Source of the DNA: Flavobacterium sp. SH_e
Lineage (GTDB): Bacteria > Bacteroidota > Bacteroidia > Flavobacteriales > Flavobacteriaceae
Assembly (NCBI RefSeq): GCF_025717045.1
Contig: NZ_JAOVZN010000006.1
Coordinates: forward strand, 883,372-947,371
Reading direction: 5' to 3'
DNA length: 64,000 nucleotides
Every line of letters starts with the position of its first letter. The stretch's first letter is position 1. The translations under genes and the position numbers were made by a program. The notes below the pieces were generated by a model. That model did no database searches. It saw nothing but the letters and a program-made list of their open reading frames with translations, and was not told the DNA's origin. Shown one piece after another: positions 59,392-64,000 of the stretch.

Positions 59392-59694
59392 ATGTCAAAA
59401 TTTGGAGAATTAATAAATGCTCAAGTTCCAGTGTTAATTGACTTTTACACAGATTGGAATGAATCTTCAGTTTCTATGCATCCTGTTATTAAGGATGTAG
59501 CTGCTGCGCTTGGTGATAAAGCTAAGGTAATCAAAATAGATGTAGATAAAAATCAGGAACTGGCAGAAGCACTTCGCATAAAAGGATTACCAACTTTAAT
59601 GATTTATAAAGAAGGACAAATGATCTGGAGACAATCTGGAGAGCTTGATGCGAATACTATAATAGGAATTGTTCAAGAACAATTTAACGTCTAA
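59392..59694 (+). CDS. Thioredoxin-fold protein without active-site cysteines
   Basis: A 100-residue single-domain thioredoxin fold. The usual DFxAxWCGPCKMxxP is here DFYTDWNESSVSMHP, so both catalytic cysteines are Asn and Ser; no other cysteine is present. The rest of the fold is well kept: KVIKIDVDKNQELAEALRIKGLPTLMIYKEGQ with the cis-Pro loop. It cannot be a disulfide reductase. It probably binds partner proteins or helps folding. The domain's conserved surface suggests selection rather than decay. Standing alone with its own promoter. Confidence 0.88.
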   Translation: MSKFGELINAQVPVLIDFYTDWNESSVSMHPVIKDVAAALGDKAKVIKIDVDKNQELAEALRIKGLPTLMIYKEGQMIWRQSGELDANTIIGIVQEQFNV

Positions 59695-59719
59695 ATAACT
59701 TCTCTTTTGTTGATGTTAT

Positions 59720-60361
59720 TTAGTGAATAATGTCAAATTTATATCCATTTTCTTTTAAAAAATGCAGTGTTCTAGGCAAAGCAAATCTTAAATTTGGAGA
59801 AGCTTTAATACTGTCATGAAAAACAATTACACTTCCTGATTTAACATTTTTTGTTACGTTTTCAAGACATTTTTCAGGAGTTATACTTTGGTCAAAATCT
59901 GCACTTAAAACATCCCACATTACAATTTTATAGCCTAATTTTCTAAGAATTTTAGATTGTGCTTTTTTGATTTTTCCATAAGGAGGACGAAATAATAAAT
60001 GATGTGGAGCTTTTTCCTGCTCGTCTAAAATATCTGCGCAGTTTTTTACATTTTCAATATATTCATTCGTGTGGCTTTTCCATCCATTTACATGATTCAT
60101 GGTGTGGTTTCCAATTGAATGACCTTCGGTAATTAATTTTTCGAAAAGAGTCAAGTTGGCTTTAATGTTTTTTCCAATGCAGAAGAAAGTGGCTTTTGCA
60201 TCAAATTTTTTCAATTCAGATAAAACCCAATCTGTTATTTCTGGAGTAGGGCCGTCATCAAAAGTCAAGTATATTTTCTTTTCATTGTTGGGAATGTCCC
60301 AGCAATATTTAGAGAATACCTTTTTAATAAATGAATTAGTTTTTACCCAATAGAAACTCAT
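59720..60361 (-). CDS. Polysaccharide deacetylase (CE4/NodB domain)
   Basis: A 213-residue deacetylase of the NodB-homology type acting on N-acetylated sugars such as peptidoglycan or chitin oligomers. Motif 1 is TFDDGPTPEIT (catalytic base Asp and metal Asp), motif 2 SIGNHTMNH (two metal His), motif 3 FRPPYGK, motif 4 VMWDVLSADFD, motif 5 IVFHDS. The N-terminus has no signal peptide but a weak hydrophobic patch (FYWVKTNSFIKKVF), so location is uncertain. It stands alone. Confidence 0.93.
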   Translation of the reverse strand: MSFYWVKTNSFIKKVFSKYCWDIPNNEKKIYLTFDDGPTPEITDWVLSELKKFDAKATFFCIGKNIKANLTLFEKLITEGHSIGNHTMNHVNGWKSHTNEYIENVKNCADILDEQEKAPHHLLFRPPYGKIKKAQSKILRKLGYKIVMWDVLSADFDQSITPEKCLENVTKNVKSGSVIVFHDSIKASPNLRFALPRTLHFLKENGYKFDIIH

Positions 60362-60393
60362 CTTGAATGTAATTGTATTATAGTATAAAATTA

Positions 60394-60433
60394 AAAAATG
60401 CAGCGCTATTTATCAAACAGCGCTGCATTTTTT
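60394..60433 (-). terminator. Intrinsic terminator of the DUF2723 gene
   Basis: Fourteen-pair stem AAAAATGCAGCGCT / AGCGCTGCATTTTT with an 11-base loop and a T run on the minus strand. Confidence 0.95.
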
Positions 60434-60459
60434 TAATTGTTAAGATTTTTGTATATTAT

Positions 60460-63400
60460 CTATTCTTTTTCACGTCCAAAACGCTCAAAAACATTTACAT
60501 AAGTGTTGAATGTTGTCTTGTGTTTATTGTAAAAAGCAGTGTCTTTATTTGCATCCATTACGTGTAATAAACTTCTATAACGTTCAATATCTGTAATAAT
60601 ATCTACTGCTAAATCAGTTTGGTCAGATGGAGTCAATGTGCTGTAATAGTTTAAGTTCTCTTTATATTTTTGAACTAGTTTGTTTAGAAGATCTTGCGCT
60701 TTAGCAGTTTCTCCAACTTTGTAATAACCATCAGCAAAAGCTTCAACTAAAGAATAATATCCAAATTTGTCTAAAGGCATTTTTGTCATTGCTAAATTAA
60801 TTACGTTTTTAGCTTTGTCAATTTTACCTTCTTCAATAAGTTGGTTCATTAATCTAGAAAGATTAGTGCGGTATGTAATACTGTTTCTTCTTGTTTCTGG
60901 ATCATGATAAATTTTTTCGCTTTCGCTGTTACCCCAATCCCATTTCATTACAATATCATACATTTTATCTGCATCAATTTGTCCCATGTCTAATGGTCCG
61001 CCATCTTTAGAAGGAGTATTTTTTACTGGAACTAATTTGTATACCATTCCGTCTAGTTGCAGATAATCTTTTAACCATAAATAATCTTCATCATCAAAAG
61101 CACCACCACTAAAGTAAATTGGTCTTTTCCAATTGTTATTTGCTAAGATATCAAGCATCATTAAACGGTTTTTGTATAATGCGCTTCCTTTAATGTCAAT
61201 ATCTAAGTAAGGAACAATAGAATCGTAATATTTCGGATTAACTACTTTATTCTGGATAATAGTGTTTTTGTCTACATTCACTCTAATCTTGTTTGTTGGG
61301 TAGAAATGAATAGTTTGTCCATTTTGTAAACCAACAGTTGATTTAGGGTTTTTGATGAAATCGATAAAATCTTTAATGTTCCAGCGAGTGTCAATTTTCT
61401 GAATGTAAGCAGTGTAATCCAAGTTGTCTCCTACATATTGGCTATGTACAAAAGAAATAGGCAACGGATTAGATTCATAAGACTTAGCTTTCATTTGATC
61501 GATGTACCAGTCTGTCATAAATAAACTTGTATTCACGATTTTAACATCGGTTCTAAAGTGTTCAATTTCCTGTGCATACCAAAGTGGGAAAGTATCATTA
61601 TCTCCAATGGTAAATAAAATAGCATCTTTGTCACAAGAACTTAAATATGCTTTTGCCATTGCAACTGCAGTATATCTTCCAGATCTATCGTGATCATCCC
61701 AGTTTTGTGAAGCCATTAAAATTGGAGCGGCTAATAAACTCCCTGCAATGATAACTGGTCCAGCAATTTTAGGTGCCAGATATTTCTGGAAACTTTCATA
61801 AAGTGAATAAACCCCAAATCCTATCCAGATAGCAAAGACATAGAACGATCCTACAAGTGCATAATCTCTTTCACGAGGTTCGAAAGGTCTTTCGTTTAAG
61901 TATATTTTTAATGCGATTCCTGTAAATAAGAATAAAGCCAAAAGAACATAAAAACTTTTTAAATCTTTGTTTGCATGGTACATGATACCAATTAAACCTA
62001 AAATAAATGGAAGGAAATAATAAACATTTCTTCCCTTATTATTTAATACATCTGATGGTAAATTGTCTTGAGAACCTAAATGAATTGAATCTAAAGGTTT
62101 AATACCACTGATCCAGTTTCCATCTAAATTATCGTATTTACCTTGAACATCATTTTGGCGTCCAACAAAATTCCACATTAAATATCTCCAGTACATGTAT
62201 CCAAATTGATACTCAAACATAAAACTGAAATTGTCTACTGTAGTTGGTTTTTCGATAATTAAGTAGTCACCATAGCTTCTTAAGAATTTAATATAGCCTT
62301 CATTGTCAATTTGTTTTTGCGCATAAGCTTTTCTAAATTCAGAAACTGTTTTTTCAACTTCATTACGCAACTGAGCTGTAGCTTTATTGTATTCGTCTTC
62401 GCTTAATTGGCTGGCGTCGATTCCGTATTTTGCCAAATCTTCATCATAATCATAATTAGGATTGATTCTGAATTTCGGAGGATTTGTAAAATTGATGTAG
62501 TTTTGAATGTGAGCTGTTTCTGTACTCCACATTCTTGGTAGAACTGCTTTCTGATTGTCGTCAGAATTTTGTTCTGCATTTTTGTAATTATTGGTAATGA
62601 TATATTTACCTGTTTTATAATCTCTTTCGTAGTTTGGTTTTTTGTCTAAATAAGGTGTTTTAGCATCAAGACCAGAGAAAAGTTCTGTGTATTGAGGGCC
62701 ATAAAATAAAGGATTCACACCATATTGTTCACGATTATAGTACGCTAAAACCTCAGTAGCATCAGAAGGTTTGTTTTCGTTAATAACTGTATTTGCATTT
62801 GCACGTACAGGAAGCATTAACCAAGTAGAGAAACCAATTAGAATGAATAAAATACATAATATTATAGTGTTGTAAAATATCAATCCTTTTTGTTTAGTGT
62901 ATTTTAATCCAAAATAGAAAAAAGCAATAAATAATAATGCGACAAAAATAGTTCCTGAGTTAAAAGGAAGCCCCATGCTGTTTACCATGAAGATTTCGGT
63001 TTTTCCGAAAAATGCCATAGTTAATGGAAGAAGTAATTTGAAAATAAATAAAAGGATTCCAATAACAACTACATTAGCAATAAGGAAATTTTTGATTGTA
63101 ACTTTTTCGTAGTGTTTGAAATAGTATAAAAATCCAATAGATGGAATAGTTAAAAGAGCCATAAAGTGAACTCCAAACGAAAGACCAACAACCAACGAAA
63201 TGATTAAAAGCCATTTATTTCCTTTTGGTTTGTCCATATCTTGTTCCCAACGCAAACCAAGCCAAAAAAGTAATGCAATTAATAAAGAAGCCATTGCATA
63301 AACCTCTGCTTCAACAGCATTAAACCAAAAACTATCAGAAAATGTATAAGCTAAAGCCCCAACAAAAGAGCTTCCTAAAATAACAATTGAATTGTTTTGG

Positions 63401-63741
63401 TCAATTTCAGCAAAACGAGCTACAATCTTTTTTAAAATCATAGACGAAGACCAGAACAGAAATAATATAGTAAATGCGCTAGAGAAAACAGACATCATGT
63501 TAACCATTACAGCTACATGTTGTGCGTCTATTGCAAACATGGCAAAAAATGCACCCATCATTTGGAAAAGCGGAGCTCCCGGCGGGTGACCTACTTCAAG
63601 TTTGGCTGCGGTAGCAATATATTCTCCGCAATCCCAAAAGCTCATTGTAGGTTCAACAGTTAAAGTGTAAGTTATTAAAGCGATTGCAAATGCAAACCAA
63701 CCAATAATTGTATTCCATTTATTGAAATTGAATTGTGCCAT
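60460..63741 (-). CDS. DUF2723 (GT117, TMEM260-like) membrane glycosyltransferase
   Basis: A 1093-residue membrane protein with about 10-12 helices in the first 330 residues and more near 590-710, of DUF2723, related to human TMEM260, a protein O-mannosyltransferase. The first loop contains WDCGEYIATAAKLEVGHPPGAPLFQMMGAF with the Asp-x-x-Glu acid pair typical of GT-C enzymes. Large periplasmic parts lie between helices and at the C-terminus, which has TPR-like helices (about 960-1090). In Bacteroidota the family is thought to act in envelope protein O-glycosylation; this is by analogy. Its gene ends with a strong terminator. Confidence 0.88.
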   Translation of the reverse strand: MAQFNFNKWNTIIGWFAFAIALITYTLTVEPTMSFWDCGEYIATAAKLEVGHPPGAPLFQMMGAFFAMFAIDAQHVAVMVNMMSVFSSAFTILFLFWSSSMILKKIVARFAEIDQNNSIVILGSSFVGALAYTFSDSFWFNAVEAEVYAMASLLIALLFWLGLRWEQDMDKPKGNKWLLIISLVVGLSFGVHFMALLTIPSIGFLYYFKHYEKVTIKNFLIANVVVIGILLFIFKLLLPLTMAFFGKTEIFMVNSMGLPFNSGTIFVALLFIAFFYFGLKYTKQKGLIFYNTIILCILFILIGFSTWLMLPVRANANTVINENKPSDATEVLAYYNREQYGVNPLFYGPQYTELFSGLDAKTPYLDKKPNYERDYKTGKYIITNNYKNAEQNSDDNQKAVLPRMWSTETAHIQNYINFTNPPKFRINPNYDYDEDLAKYGIDASQLSEDEYNKATAQLRNEVEKTVSEFRKAYAQKQIDNEGYIKFLRSYGDYLIIEKPTTVDNFSFMFEYQFGYMYWRYLMWNFVGRQNDVQGKYDNLDGNWISGIKPLDSIHLGSQDNLPSDVLNNKGRNVYYFLPFILGLIGIMYHANKDLKSFYVLLALFLFTGIALKIYLNERPFEPRERDYALVGSFYVFAIWIGFGVYSLYESFQKYLAPKIAGPVIIAGSLLAAPILMASQNWDDHDRSGRYTAVAMAKAYLSSCDKDAILFTIGDNDTFPLWYAQEIEHFRTDVKIVNTSLFMTDWYIDQMKAKSYESNPLPISFVHSQYVGDNLDYTAYIQKIDTRWNIKDFIDFIKNPKSTVGLQNGQTIHFYPTNKIRVNVDKNTIIQNKVVNPKYYDSIVPYLDIDIKGSALYKNRLMMLDILANNNWKRPIYFSGGAFDDEDYLWLKDYLQLDGMVYKLVPVKNTPSKDGGPLDMGQIDADKMYDIVMKWDWGNSESEKIYHDPETRRNSITYRTNLSRLMNQLIEEGKIDKAKNVINLAMTKMPLDKFGYYSLVEAFADGYYKVGETAKAQDLLNKLVQKYKENLNYYSTLTPSDQTDLAVDIITDIERYRSLLHVMDANKDTAFYNKHKTTFNTYVNVFERFGREKE

Positions 63742-63937
63742 ATTTAGGTGTTAAAAATTTGAATGTTTTTCTATCCTACAAAGAAAATGTTTTTTTATGT
63801 AAAGAAACGAGCATTAACAAAAAATTCTATAAAACTATCAGGAAATAGCAATGTATTGTTTATGAGGAACTTCTATTGTTGATGCAGGTTTTAAACAGAG
63901 AAAAACCAAAAAAAATGAATTTTTTTGCTCAAAAAGT

Positions 63938-63967
63938 TTGGATAAACTAAATAAAGACTTAAATTTG
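63938..63967 (+). promoter_or_regulatory. Consensus promoter of the edge tRNA
   Basis: TTG (63938-63940), exactly 19 bases, TAAATTTG (63960-63967): full agreement with the Bacteroidota consensus. The rest of 63742-63937 is AT-rich with no gene. Confidence 0.85.
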
Positions 63968-63986
63968 CACTCGCTAATAGCACTGC

Positions 63987-64000
63987 TGGTCTATGGTGTA
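63987..64000 (+). tRNA. Probable start of tRNA-Gln, cut by window edge
   Basis: TGGTCTA, TG, GTGT, A fits acceptor strand, positions 8-9, D-stem and A14 of a tRNA, and this opening is that of Bacteroidota tRNA-Gln. It lies 19 bases after a consensus promoter. Anticodon is outside the window, so identity is tentative. Confidence 0.6.

Overview
The window is AT-rich chromosomal DNA from a Bacteroidota bacterium, most probably a Flavobacterium species. The evidence is the gene families (TonB-dependent receptor, SusCD-type glycan enzymes, ThiH-based thiazole synthesis, DUF2723/GT117, DUF3127, DUF3857, bacterial GGGP synthase), weak Shine-Dalgarno sequences, and repeated promoters of the Bacteroidota form TTG-N~19-TAnnTTTG. 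There is no transposase, integrase, phage gene, rRNA or CRISPR array. The sequence looks like stable core chromosome with many small dispersed intergenic repeats.

Layout. 1-7030: an operon for beta-glucan (laminarin-like) breakdown: GH30 (cut by the window edge), GH16 lipoprotein, EEP-family phosphatase/nuclease, second GH30, GH3, then a strong terminator. 7040-9470: a cytosolic DUF3857/transglutaminase-like protein and a small orphan. 9759-13443: a degenerate-NUDIX regulator, a YjbR protein and an alkylation-damage group (AlkB-like, Ada-type zinc protein, 2OG-Fe(II) oxygenase, AraC-MGMT Ada). 13593-17896: SMR pump, WG-repeat protein, zinc-ribbon protein, patatin/surface-antigen phospholipase. 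18112-21804: AhcY, phosphopantetheinyl transferase, truncated haemoglobin operon and a Crp/Fnr regulator. 21899-28185: GGGP synthase, PnuC, a kinase-DUF4301 fusion, ArfB, and a TPP riboswitch with its TonB receptor. 28237-33954: degenerate Rieske lipoprotein, GreA, HIT, orphan histidine kinase, flavin reductase, DUF3127, Aat, MOSC. 33951-41063: the thiamine operon thiS-C-tenI-D-E-G-H-F behind a second TPP riboswitch. 41153-45978: Tag, two lipoproteins, a queuosine-precursor transporter, an M3 peptidase. 46049-48934: rplM-rpsI-rpsB-tsf. 49128-51948: two exported ferritin-like proteins divergent from a LacI regulator. 52181-55033: polA. 55224-57915: a two-component system between two tiny exported Lys/Ala-rich proteins. 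58083-63741: metallophosphoesterase, a Cys-less thioredoxin, polysaccharide deacetylase, DUF2723 glycosyltransferase. The last 14 bases look like the start of a tRNA-Gln.

How parts work together. The glycan operon can take beta-1,3/1,6-glucan to glucose. The two TPP riboswitches put thiamine synthesis and outer-membrane thiamine (or precursor) uptake under the same signal. A Crp/Fnr regulator lies directly before a palindrome placed at about -41.5 of the haemoglobin promoter. The clearest candidate for an undescribed system is the two-component locus at 55.1-58.0 kb: both flanking micro-genes carry the same promoter layout (CTTCAT-N5-CTTCAT-N10-TAnnTTTG) and similar terminators, so they are probably duplicated targets of the response regulator they enclose. 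Other leads are a terminator-like hairpin at the very start of the greA mRNA, a riboside-kinase/DUF4301 fusion with sugar-nucleotide pyrophosphorylase-like motifs, an Ada zinc domain without its methyl-acceptor cysteine, and several families of short word repeats in operon gaps.
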